Part shown: positions 1-7,315 of the stretch, in pieces
Layout of the letters: the number at the start of each line of letters is the position of its first letter
Numbering within the stretch: position 1 is the first letter of the stretch
Origin: an uncultured Bacteroidales bacterium
GTDB lineage: Bacteria; Bacteroidota; Bacteroidia; Bacteroidales; UBA932
NCBI GenBank assembly: GCA_900544815.1
Contig: UQWT01000072.1
Coordinates: 1-9,290, forward strand
Reading direction: 5' to 3'
Length of the DNA: 9,290 nucleotides
Position numbers and translations under genes: made by a program
Notes under the pieces: generated by a model
Databases searched by the model: none
The model's input: only the letters and a program-made list of their open reading frames with translations
Told to the model about the DNA's origin: nothing

Positions 1-1
1 G

Positions 2-64
2 CTCATGAAACGCCATCAACGTATCGCTCCTTTGTTCTCAGAAAATTTTTGGGTGACACGTTGA
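2..64 (+). CDS. Possible 3' end of an upstream rightward gene (partial)
   Basis: A reading frame open from the window edge encodes about 20 residues (LMKRHQRIAPLFSENFWVTR) and stops with TGA at 62-64. The only reason to take it seriously is that a strong rightward intrinsic terminator begins 36 bases later, which implies that a rightward transcript ends here. The peptide is too short to assign to a family. A second frame stays open from position 1 to 261 but runs through the terminator and is less likely. Confidence is low. Confidence 0.3.
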   Translation, partial: LMKRHQRIAPLFSENFWVTR

Positions 65-100
65 CGAAGTCAGGAAATAGTTGTAATTTAAGCACAGTAA

Positions 101-147
101 AGTCCACAAACGGCAGCAAACAATTGCTGCAATTTGCGGACTTTTTT
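101..147 (+). terminator. Rho-independent terminator, rightward
   Basis: Positions 101-142 fold into a long stem: AGTCC, CAAA and GCAGCAA on the left pair with TTGCTGC, TTTG and GGACT on the right. There are two small mismatched steps and an ACAA tetraloop at 120-123. The right arm runs straight into a T tract (142-147). Seen from the minus strand the hairpin is followed only by TTTACTG, so it should work mainly for rightward transcription from a gene left of the window. It may also help stop gpmI transcripts, which approach from the right. Confidence 0.8.
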
Positions 148-212
148 CTGCTGTCCAATCCTAAAAGTGGTGAACATTCTATAGTTATTCGCCGGTATCT
201 GAAAGTGTCTGT

Positions 213-242
213 GCCAAAGCTAACGCTAACGCTAAAGCCAAC
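213..242. repeat. Degenerate hexamer tandem repeat (GCYAAM x5)
   Basis: Five consecutive hexamers read GCCAAA, GCTAAC, GCTAAC, GCTAAA and GCCAAC, followed by a partial GCC. The run ends eight bases before the gpmI stop codon, on its downstream side. It looks like a short slipped-strand tandem array. No function can be read from it. Confidence 0.6.
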
Positions 243-250
243 GCCCTTTA

Positions 251-1771
251 CTATAAACTAACAAGGCACTGCCCCGTCATTGCCTCTGGCTGCTTAATGC
301 CCATAAGTTTTAATATTGTAGGTGCAATATCTGCCAATATTCCATTCTTTACAGATTTCACATCGTTGTCTACAACTATAAATGGTACAGGGTTAAGCGA
401 GTGTGCAGTATTAGGCGTACCATCCTCATTTATGGCATGGTCTGCATTGCCATGGTCTGCTGTAATAAGCACGGTATAATTGTTCTTGCGTGCAACATCC
501 ACAACCTCGCCGGCAAGTTTGTCTATAGTCTCAACAGCCTTCTCAATCGCAGCATATACACCTGTATGTCCAACCATATCGCCATTGGCAAAATTTAGGA
601 TAATAAGATCTTCCTTCTGGGTATTGAGCACATCTATAAGCTTTTGCGCAACCTCCGGAGCACTCATCTCGGGCTTAAGGTCATATGTTGCAACCTTGGG
701 AGAGTTAACTAGTATTCTGTCTTCATTAGCAAAAGGCTCCTCACGTCCACCGTTAAAGAAGAAGGTTACATGGGCATATTTCTCTGTCTCGGCAATCCTC
801 AACTGTCTCTTGCCGGCCGCTGCCACCACCTCTCCAAGTGTCTGCTGAACATTCTCCTTGTTGAAAAGTATTTTGACTCCGGTAAATTTGTCATCGTATG
901 GGGTAAGACAGCAGTAGTACAACGGAATTGTCTTCATTCCAAACTCAGGCATATCCGCTTGCGTAAGCACAGAGGTTATCTCACGCGCCCTATCGTTCCT
1001 AAAATTAAAGAAAACAACAGCATCCCCCTCTTTAAACAGACCTATAGGTTTTGAGTCCTCCACTATAGCAACAGGTTTTACAAACTCATCTGTAACCCCC
1101 TCTTTATATGATGCCTCCATAGCTTCAACGGCAGATGCGAAATGCGCCCCTTTACCATCTACAAGAAGATCATATGCCTCTTTTACCCTCTCCCATCTCT
1201 TGTCTCTGTCCATTGCATAAAAACGTCCTACAACAGATGCAATCTTGCCCGTACTCTTCTGCATATGCGCCTGCAATGCCTCTATAAAGCCTTTACCGCT
1301 CTTTGGATCTGTATCACGCCCGTCCATAAAACAGTGAACATAAACCTCTTTAAGGCCATATTCGGCTGCTACATCCAACATGGCAAACAGGTGATATATA
1401 GAGCTGTGTACGCCACCATCGGAAAGCAGTCCCATAAAATGAAGTGCCTTTCCACTCTCTTTTGCATAATCGTAAACAGCTTTCACCTCTGCGTTCTTTA
1501 ACAAAGTCTTCTCCTTGCAGGCTTTATTTATCTTTACAAGATCCTGATAAACCACTCTTCCTGCGCCTATGTTAAGGTGTCCCACCTCTGAATTACCCAT
1601 CTGACCGGCAGGGAGTCCTACATCCTCACCGCTGGCGCTCAATTGTGAATGGGGATATTTTGCCATTAACGCATCTATATGAGGTTCACCTTGAGTATAG
1701 ATTGCATTGGATTTATCATGTTTGCCTATTCCCCATCCGTCAAGAATCATTAAAAGTACTTTTTTCTCCAT
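251..1771 (-). CDS. gpmI: 2,3-bisphosphoglycerate-independent phosphoglycerate mutase
   Basis: This 506-residue cytosolic enzyme interconverts 3-phosphoglycerate and 2-phosphoglycerate in glycolysis and gluconeogenesis, using two Mn2+ ions and a phosphoserine intermediate. The alkaline-phosphatase-fold metal site is complete. Asp11 lies in the N-terminal LDGWG. Ser61, the phosphorylated residue, lies in GNSEVGH. Asp398 and His402 lie in GDMVGH, Asp439/His440 in TADHGNAD, and His457 in TAHS. The inserted transferase domain has His122, MDGRDTDP (149-156), GRFYAMDRD (182-190) and the RNDRARE substrate-arginine motif (258-264). Length and motif order are normal for the family, so it should be intact and active. 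The ATG at 1771 places the Asp11 motif at its usual distance from the N-terminus. The gene is divergent from rnr and appears monocistronic. It has a leader of about 75-80 bases if the -7 match at 1853-1860 is its promoter. Confidence 0.97.
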   Translation of the reverse strand: MEKKVLLMILDGWGIGKHDKSNAIYTQGEPHIDALMAKYPHSQLSASGEDVGLPAGQMGNSEVGHLNIGAGRVVYQDLVKINKACKEKTLLKNAEVKAVYDYAKESGKALHFMGLLSDGGVHSSIYHLFAMLDVAAEYGLKEVYVHCFMDGRDTDPKSGKGFIEALQAHMQKSTGKIASVVGRFYAMDRDKRWERVKEAYDLLVDGKGAHFASAVEAMEASYKEGVTDEFVKPVAIVEDSKPIGLFKEGDAVVFFNFRNDRAREITSVLTQADMPEFGMKTIPLYYCCLTPYDDKFTGVKILFNKENVQQTLGEVVAAAGKRQLRIAETEKYAHVTFFFNGGREEPFANEDRILVNSPKVATYDLKPEMSAPEVAQKLIDVLNTQKEDLIILNFANGDMVGHTGVYAAIEKAVETIDKLAGEVVDVARKNNYTVLITADHGNADHAINEDGTPNTAHSLNPVPFIVVDNDVKSVKNGILADIAPTILKLMGIKQPEAMTGQCLVSL

Positions 1772-1800
1772 ATAATTCTTATTTTTGTCTTTAGATTTAT

Positions 1801-1844
1801 AATGATGGCCGAGGTTCGTTTTACGTAGCTTTCAAACCATCATT
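1801..1844. promoter_or_regulatory. Inverted repeat in the gpmI 5' leader
   Basis: AATGATGG (1801-1808) and CCATCATT (1837-1844) are perfect 8-bp complements around a 28-base loop. The loop contains the palindrome TACGTA. The structure lies between the proposed gpmI -7 element and the gpmI start codon, so it would form a hairpin in the gpmI leader RNA or serve as a DNA dyad. There is no T tract after it on the minus strand, which argues against an attenuator of the usual kind. Confidence 0.4.
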
Positions 1845-1852
1845 TAAGGCTG

Positions 1853-1860
1853 CAAAGTTA
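1853..1860 (-). promoter_or_regulatory. Bacteroidota -7 promoter element for gpmI
   Basis: Read on the minus strand, this is TAACTTTG, a full match to the Bacteroidota sigma-ABfr -7 consensus TAnnTTTG. It lies 81 bases upstream of the gpmI ATG. No good -33 TTTG was found at the expected spacing; the nearest TTG-like bases are several positions too far away. The call therefore rests on the -7 match and its position only. Confidence 0.4.
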
Positions 1861-1885
1861 AGAAACTGTTTTGATATTTGGTTGT

Positions 1886-1916
1886 TTCAAGGCAGTTTAA
1901 TAAAAGCGGCCTTGAA
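1886..1916. promoter_or_regulatory. Perfect 8-bp inverted repeat upstream of rnr
   Basis: TTCAAGGC (1886-1893) and GCCTTGAA (1909-1916) are perfect complements separated by 15 AT-rich bases. The repeat lies 77 bases before the rnr start and just behind the proposed gpmI -7 element. It could be an operator for either gene or a hairpin in the rnr leader. No T tract follows, so it is not an intrinsic terminator. Confidence 0.4.
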
Positions 1917-1992
1917 TCTTAACAATTATTTTAATCATCTGTTTTCGATTTATATCAATCGGTACAACAAACGATATTTAATTAAGCAGACA

Positions 1993-4302
1993 ATGGGAAA
2001 AAGGAATGGGACTGCATCAGATAAGCAGAGAAGAGCAGAGAAAAATGAACGCAAAAAAAGAGCTGCATCAAAGGCAGGCGGCAGGAGAGGAAAGGAGGGC
2101 TTGTCGGGAAGCAGAGGGACTAAAAAAAGCTCGTCTAAAACAAAGAGGGGGGCAAGGATTGTTGAGGAGGTTACCGGCAGGGTTGCCCTTAACAGAGAGG
2201 GGTATGGTTTTATTATAGTTCCCGACAGAGAATCCGACATTTTTGTAAGTGCATCCAAGCTGAGAGGTGCGCTTAACAACGACACTGTTAGGGTGGGCGT
2301 GTATAAAAGTTCTCCGCGGAAGGGAGACTTAAAGAACGAGGGGGAGGTTCTTGAGGTTGTTGAGCGCTCCAAAAAGCCACATATTGGCATATTACAGATA
2401 GTTGGCAATAATGCTTGGGTGATTGTGGAGAGCCGCACAATGCCCTACGACATAAAGGTTACAGGGGGCAACTACTCAGATGAGGATAACGGCAAGAAGG
2501 TTGCGATTTTAGTAACGGAATGGCACAGAGGAGAGGACTATCCGAGTGGGGAGATTGTAGATGTGCTTGGCGAGCCGGGTGACAACAACACCGAAATGCA
2601 TGCGATTCTTACCGAATACGGCCTTCCTTACAAGTTTCCTAAAGAGGTTGAGGATGCTGCTGCAAAGATTCCGGTTGAGATACCTAAGGATGAGTTGAAG
2701 CGCAGAAGGGATTTTAGAAACACCCTAACATTTACCATAGATCCTTTTGATGCCAAAGATTTTGACGATGCCTTGTCTTTAAAGCAGTTGGAGAACGGCA
2801 ATTGGGAGGTTGGCGTTCATATAGCGGATGTAACAAATTATGTGAAGCCAGGAGACATTGTAGATAAGGAGGCCGTTGAAAGGGGCACATCTGTTTATTT
2901 AGTAGACCGTACAATTCCTATGCTTCCGGAGGTGCTCTCAAATAATCTCTGTTCTCTGCGCCCCAACGAGGAGAAACTTACTTATTCCGCTGTTTTTGAG
3001 ATGACAGACTCCGGAAAGGTTGTGGATGAATGGTTTGGCCGCACAATAATAAATTCCTGCAGACGATTTGCTTACGAGCAAGCCCAAAAGGTTATTGATA
3101 CAGAGGGGGAGAACATCATTGAATATGAGTACCAAAAGGTAGCTAACGATATGGGGGAGCCGGTAGATACACCTGTTCCTGTTGTAAAGAAGGTAACGGG
3201 CAGGCGTGTAAAGGGGGTACGTCGTTCAGACAAAGAGGTTGCCATTGCCATCCTGCAACTGCACAAACTCGCTACAATTCTTCGCAAGGAGCGTTTTGAA
3301 GCAGGTTCCATTAGTTTTGAAAGGCCGGAGATGAAGGTTATTGTTGACGCAAACGGCAAGCCGGTGGATGTAAAACAGAAGATAACATCGGAGGCCAACT
3401 GGCTTATTGAGGAGTTCATGCTCCTGGCCAACAGGAAGGTGGCAGAGTTTGTAACCAAGAAGATGCGTATTAAAGAGCCAACCTTTGTATATAGGGTTCA
3501 TGACCAACCAGATGCCGACAAGATTCAGCAACTACGCAATTTTATAAAGCATTTTGGGTATCATCTTGCACCTGCCAACAATCCGCATGAACTGGCATTA
3601 GCTCTTAACAAGTTATTGGAGAGCATAAAGGATAAGCCGGAGGCAGGAGCTATTGAGATTCTCGCATTGCGGTCTATGGCAAGGGCAAAATACACAACAG
3701 ACAACATAGGTCACTACGGTTTGGGATTTGCCTACTATACCCACTTCACCTCCCCTATTCGTCGTCTTCCGGACATGATGGTTCACAGGCTCCTTACCCA
3801 CTATTTGGACAAAGGCAAGTCTGTAAACAAGGAGAAATATGAGGAGCTTTGCAAACAGGCATCTGAAAGGGAACAGGTTGCCACCGATGCAGAAAGGAGC
3901 AGCATAAAATACAAGATGGCCGAGTACATGCAGGAGAGGATTGGCGAGGAGTACGAAGGTACTATTTCCGGCATTACCGAATGGGGAATGTATGTTGAGG
4001 TTGAGCCTACCAAGATAGAGGGTATGGTCATGCTCCGTAACATAAAAGAGGACTACTTCATTTACGATGAAGAGACATTTGCTCTTTACGGCAAATCCAC
4101 CCACAAGAGATTTACCCTTGGAGACAGGGTTAAGATTAAGGTTGCACGGGTGAACCTTGAGCAGAAACTCATAGACTATGAGCTGATTTGGGATCCTGCT
4201 TGGAACAAAAAGAGCAGAGGTGAAAGTTCTACTAAAGGCTCAATTAAAAGCCGGGCTAAAAGCAAAAGTACAGCAAAACATTCAAGAAGTAACAACAGAT
4301 AG
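1993..4302 (+). CDS. rnr: Ribonuclease R (RNB-family 3'-5' exoribonuclease)
   Basis: This 769-residue processive 3'-5' exoribonuclease degrades structured RNA and supports RNA quality control. Residues 1-50 are a Lys/Arg/Ser-rich tail. A cold-shock-type OB domain follows (GRVALNREGYGF and after), then a second one. The RNB catalytic domain has the metal-binding cluster Asp250, Asp256, Asp258 and Asp259 in DPFDAKDFDDA, HIAD at 276-279, and the signature HYGLGFAYYTHFTSPIRR. An S1 domain spans roughly 651-730 and a basic tail ends the protein. The ATG at 1993 (MGKRNG) is preferred. An in-frame TTG at 1882 would add 37 AT-rich, non-family residues that run through the upstream inverted repeat. 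Residues about 372-412, between the RRFAYEQAQ segment and the LHKLA segment, look like an insertion relative to ordinary RNase R. The stop is only 11 bases before the next gene, so rnr may lead the operon that follows. Confidence 0.95.
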   Translation: MGKRNGTASDKQRRAEKNERKKRAASKAGGRRGKEGLSGSRGTKKSSSKTKRGARIVEEVTGRVALNREGYGFIIVPDRESDIFVSASKLRGALNNDTVRVGVYKSSPRKGDLKNEGEVLEVVERSKKPHIGILQIVGNNAWVIVESRTMPYDIKVTGGNYSDEDNGKKVAILVTEWHRGEDYPSGEIVDVLGEPGDNNTEMHAILTEYGLPYKFPKEVEDAAAKIPVEIPKDELKRRRDFRNTLTFTIDPFDAKDFDDALSLKQLENGNWEVGVHIADVTNYVKPGDIVDKEAVERGTSVYLVDRTIPMLPEVLSNNLCSLRPNEEKLTYSAVFEMTDSGKVVDEWFGRTIINSCRRFAYEQAQKVIDTEGENIIEYEYQKVANDMGEPVDTPVPVVKKVTGRRVKGVRRSDKEVAIAILQLHKLATILRKERFEAGSISFERPEMKVIVDANGKPVDVKQKITSEANWLIEEFMLLANRKVAEFVTKKMRIKEPTFVYRVHDQPDADKIQQLRNFIKHFGYHLAPANNPHELALALNKLLESIKDKPEAGAIEILALRSMARAKYTTDNIGHYGLGFAYYTHFTSPIRRLPDMMVHRLLTHYLDKGKSVNKEKYEELCKQASEREQVATDAERSSIKYKMAEYMQERIGEEYEGTISGITEWGMYVEVEPTKIEGMVMLRNIKEDYFIYDEETFALYGKSTHKRFTLGDRVKIKVARVNLEQKLIDYELIWDPAWNKKSRGESSTKGSIKSRAKSKSTAKHSRSNNR

Positions 4303-4313
4303 AAACACATATC

Positions 4314-4583
4314 ATGCACTTAGACAACACATACAATATTAAAGAGATAGCAGGAGAAAAAGTAATTATACTGCGATCAAAAACCGGGGCAGACATGACA
4401 AAACTCATCTCCTTTAATACCACATCTGAGAAGTTGTGGAATGAATTTATAAATAAGGATTTTACTGTTAAGGATGCAGCAGCCTTTCTTGTAAAGGAGT
4501 ACGGCATAGACTATGAAAAAGCCTATAAAGATTCCGCTGCCTGGGCAGAAAAAATGAAAGAATGTAGTCTTCTTAAAGAGTAA
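4314..4583 (+). CDS. PqqD-family peptide-binding protein
   Basis: This small 89-residue protein has the PqqD-family pattern. An N-terminal beta region ends in GADMTKLISFN, followed by the helix TSEKLWNEF, then the family's middle segment (FTVKDAAAFLVKEYGID) and a C-terminal helix (AAWAEKMKECSLLKE). PqqD-type domains are winged-helix folds known in several RiPP pathways (PQQ, lasso-peptide B1 proteins) as carriers of the leader peptide of a precursor. It lies 11 bases after rnr and 61 bases before the ABC exporter, on the same strand. The gene contains no precursor-like sequence of its own. The family is clear; the identity of the bound peptide is inference and unknown. No radical SAM partner is nearby. 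Confidence 0.8.
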   Translation: MHLDNTYNIKEIAGEKVIILRSKTGADMTKLISFNTTSEKLWNEFINKDFTVKDAAAFLVKEYGIDYEKAYKDSAAWAEKMKECSLLKE

Positions 4584-4644
4584 TGTTTGTATGATTTACA
4601 GCCACTTATAAGCTAACCACCGTGGATTTAAGCAATCTTGCCGA

Positions 4645-6405
4645 ATGTTGACAGATATTTACAGACTGCTGCCGCATAAGAATAGGAGAAGTTTAGTACC
4701 TATGACCCTCATAATCTTAAGCAAAACGCTGCTTGAGCTTGTGGGCATAGCGGTAATTCTTCCTGTTTTTTATCTGTTTGTACAACCAGATGCTGTAAAC
4801 TCTCACATTTTTCACAGAATATCTGCCCTCTGCAGCAATACCGCAGAAAGCCTGATACTAATTATCTGCTGCACAGTAGCGATACTTGTATTAAAGACAG
4901 CAATAATATTATGGCTTACAAGAATCCAGAACAGGTTTCTGTTTAACCTTTACAAACACTACTCTTCGCAACTGCTTGTAAACTATTACAACAGAGGATT
5001 TATGGCTGTAAAGGAGTTTCCGGCATCGGACTTTGCCTACAAGATAAACTCTGTGTGCTTAGTATTTGTAAACAATGTTCTGGCACAGGCATTCGGCATT
5101 GCTGCCGACAGCATGATATTGATTTTCATCCTCATATTCGCCTTTATACTCTCTCCTGTTATCTGCATTGCCATAATTGCATGCGCAGTTCCAACCATAC
5201 TGCTCTACACGCTATTTGTAAAGAAAAAGATAGTAAAATACGGTCGGCTCGAGTTTGAGGCCAAAAGGGAGCAATTCAGCACCATAACCAACACTTTCAG
5301 AGGGTATCCCGAGATGGTTGTAAACAATGTTTTTCCCGTTATGCAGCAAAAGTTCAATAACGGCTTGGATACAATTGCAGATACCTCTGTAAACTATACA
5401 ACATATAGGCAGATCCCAAGCTATCTTATGGAGATAAGCGTTGTTCTTTGCGCCGGCATACTCACATTGGTACAGATGCAGCAGATTATCGATATTCCCG
5501 GAGCCATTGCCCTGTTTGGAGTAGCCGCCATAAAGGTTCTTCCATCTATAAAGAATATCATTGCATCCTGGACATCAATAAAGAACTCTACCTACTCTGT
5601 AGAGACCATAAAGGAGGCATTAGAATATAAAGCCAATGCAATTGAAGCCAACCACGCAGAACAGCTGTTGCAAGAAGTTAATTTTGAAAAACTTGAACTA
5701 AGGAATATATCCTTCTCTTTCGCTTCCCGACAAATATTCTCAAATTTCAGCCTTACTTTAAATAAAGGAGAAAAATTGGGAATAAGAGGGGTATCCGGAA
5801 GAGGGAAGAGCACACTGTTCAATATAATGCTGGGGCTTTACCCGATGCAGAGCGGGATGGTTTTATTAAATGGGAAACCGCTTATGAATAATCTTGCCCA
5901 ATGGAACAATATATGCGGATACGTTCCACAAGATGTGTTCGTAATGGATGCCTCAATAGCAGAGAACATTGCCCTTGACATTAATTTTAATGTTAAGAGA
6001 AGGCAGAACATAACACTCAAGGAGCTTCTATCAAACAGAGATGAGAGGAACATTGATTTTTTTATAGAGAAGAGCGTATTGGACCGTCTGAATAGAGTTA
6101 TAGAGCTTGCTCGGCTCAAAGAGTTCGTGGATTCGCTTCCACATGGGATCTATACGGTTGTAGGGGATAACGGATGTAAATTGTCGGGAGGCCAAAAACA
6201 GAGATTAGGCATAGCCCGCGCCCTATTCAAAAATCCCCAGCTGCTGTTTTTCGATGAAGCCACATCTGCCCTTAACAACGAGATGGAGGCAGAGATTACA
6301 AATGCCATAGAAAATATAACTTTGCAAAACAGAGAGCTTACGGTTGTAATAATAGCCCACAGAGAAAGCTCCCTTAGGATATGCGACAGGATAATAGATG
6401 TGTAA
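4645..6405 (+). CDS. ABC exporter, fused permease and ATPase
   Basis: This 586-residue half-transporter should act as an inner-membrane homodimer. About six membrane segments are visible (roughly 20-46, 68-92, 143-168, 171-192, 260-279 and 283-303). A complete nucleotide-binding domain follows: Walker A GVSGRGKST (382-390), Q-loop Gln429 in YVPQD, signature LSGGQ (513-517), Walker B LLFFDE ending Asp537/Glu538, and H-loop His572. There is no N-terminal C39 peptidase domain, so it does not itself cleave leaders as bacteriocin exporters do. Between the Q-loop and the signature, where exporters normally read straight from ENIA into the helical region, there is about 30 extra residues (NFNVKRRQNITLKELL and after). 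The next gene overlaps or directly abuts its stop. The cargo may be a modified peptide, given PqqD and kinase neighbours. The N-terminal segment also resembles PglK-type lipid-linked glycan flippases, so that role is open. Confidence 0.85.
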   Translation: MLTDIYRLLPHKNRRSLVPMTLIILSKTLLELVGIAVILPVFYLFVQPDAVNSHIFHRISALCSNTAESLILIICCTVAILVLKTAIILWLTRIQNRFLFNLYKHYSSQLLVNYYNRGFMAVKEFPASDFAYKINSVCLVFVNNVLAQAFGIAADSMILIFILIFAFILSPVICIAIIACAVPTILLYTLFVKKKIVKYGRLEFEAKREQFSTITNTFRGYPEMVVNNVFPVMQQKFNNGLDTIADTSVNYTTYRQIPSYLMEISVVLCAGILTLVQMQQIIDIPGAIALFGVAAIKVLPSIKNIIASWTSIKNSTYSVETIKEALEYKANAIEANHAEQLLQEVNFEKLELRNISFSFASRQIFSNFSLTLNKGEKLGIRGVSGRGKSTLFNIMLGLYPMQSGMVLLNGKPLMNNLAQWNNICGYVPQDVFVMDASIAENIALDINFNVKRRQNITLKELLSNRDERNIDFFIEKSVLDRLNRVIELARLKEFVDSLPHGIYTVVGDNGCKLSGGQKQRLGIARALFKNPQLLFFDEATSALNNEMEAEITNAIENITLQNRELTVVIIAHRESSLRICDRIIDV

Positions 6406-7309
6406 AGCGATGATTCAGAACTACAGAATTGCAGACAAGATACTTAAAGTTGTATTCTCGGAGAGATTAGGCAGATCCCCTTTTGACAATGTACAAGGTT
6501 TTACGCTGTTTAAAACAGATAATACTTGCAGCGATACAGATGTATTGCTCTCTTTTGATACCGGCAGCAGCGTAACTATCCCCCTAACGGCAAAAGGTCT
6601 GTACAGATTTGACTGCGAGGATTATGATTGCACCTTCTATTCATGTAACGGGGTGTACTATTTTAAAATGGACAATGGCACAGCGGAGTCTTTTAGGATG
6701 AAAGCGCATTTAGGTTCCAAAGGCCGGCAATCTGCCGTTGATACCAATTGGGAGTTTAACGGTGATTATACAACGTTGCGCTTTGGCCTGTGGATGGCAT
6801 TTAATCTTGCATCTGTGTTTGAGCTTGCAGTGGCCATACATTCATCTGCAATTGTCTATAAGGAGAAAGCGTATCTGTTTTTGGGGGAATCCGGGACAGG
6901 GAAGAGTACCCACACAAGATTGTGGAGGGAGAATGTAAAAGGCTGTTTTCTGCTGAATGATGATTCACCGTTTATTGTAATAAAGCGTATAGACGGGAAA
7001 TATGTTCCGTATCTCTACGGTTCGCCATGGAGCGGAAAGACTCCCTGCTATAAAGACGCCTCATATCCTATTGGTGGTATCATAAGGCTTTCGCAGGCAC
7101 CGTACAATAAGGCATCCCGGCAAAGTGTACTCTCTGCAATAAGGGCGGTTATTCCGTCATTTCCACCTGCATTCAGCTATGACAAAGTACTCCAAGGCAG
7201 GGTCTTGGATATTGTCTCCAAACTTTTAGGTTCGGTTGGGGTATATCATCTGGAGTGCCTGCCCAACAAAGCTGCAGTTGATGAGATTATGGGTCAATTG
7301 GGAATATAG
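6398..7309 (+). CDS. HPr kinase-like P-loop protein
   Basis: The protein has 303 residues from the ATG at 6398, which overlaps the exporter gene by eight bases. An ATG at 6410 (MIQNYR), four bases beyond the exporter stop, would shorten it by four residues and is equally plausible. The N-terminal half is a beta-rich region of no recognised function. The C-terminal half has the HprK/PEP-carboxykinase fold signals: P-loop GESGTGKSTHTRLW with Lys169, an acidic LLNDDSP (Asp188/Asp189), and GSPWSGKT (208-215). Such HprK-like proteins accompany PqqD-family proteins in the HPr-rel-A system, and in some lasso-peptide clusters a relative phosphorylates a serine of the precursor. A true HPr kinase role is unlikely, because the context is a PqqD/exporter operon. 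The kinase fold is well supported; the substrate is unknown. It is co-oriented with, and six bases from, the peptidase gene. Confidence 0.75.
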   Translation: MCKAMIQNYRIADKILKVVFSERLGRSPFDNVQGFTLFKTDNTCSDTDVLLSFDTGSSVTIPLTAKGLYRFDCEDYDCTFYSCNGVYYFKMDNGTAESFRMKAHLGSKGRQSAVDTNWEFNGDYTTLRFGLWMAFNLASVFELAVAIHSSAIVYKEKAYLFLGESGTGKSTHTRLWRENVKGCFLLNDDSPFIVIKRIDGKYVPYLYGSPWSGKTPCYKDASYPIGGIIRLSQAPYNKASRQSVLSAIRAVIPSFPPAFSYDKVLQGRVLDIVSKLLGSVGVYHLECLPNKAAVDEIMGQLGI

Positions 7310-7315
7310 TAGTAT

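Larger units (their letters stand above)
1772..1992. other. Divergent intergenic region between gpmI and rnr
   Basis: These 221 AT-rich bases separate two divergently transcribed genes. They hold a leftward -7 promoter match (1853-1860), a weaker rightward match TATTTTTG (1780-1787), and two perfect 8-bp inverted repeats (1801-1844 and 1886-1916). A small dyad, CGATT-TATATC-AATCG, lies nearer rnr at about 1948-1963. No convincing small gene was seen on either strand. If the rightward match were real, its transcript would overlap the gpmI leader; this is speculative. Confidence 0.6.

Noticed and set aside
49..261. Rightward 70-codon frame at the left edge
   Set aside because: It runs through the intrinsic terminator and the hexamer repeat, begins at TTG, and overlaps the end of gpmI.
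1882..1992. Extended rnr start at TTG 1882
   Set aside because: The extra 37 residues are AT-rich, do not resemble the family, and run through a perfect inverted repeat; the ATG at 1993 gives a normal basic N-terminus.
3613..4104. Long antisense frame opposite rnr
   Set aside because: It lies entirely across RNase R, which is strongly supported, and its translation has no family character.
4314..7309. Complete lasso-peptide cluster
   Set aside because: No asparagine-synthetase-like cyclase, no transglutaminase-like B2 protease and no precursor peptide are present in the window, so only a partial resemblance can be claimed.
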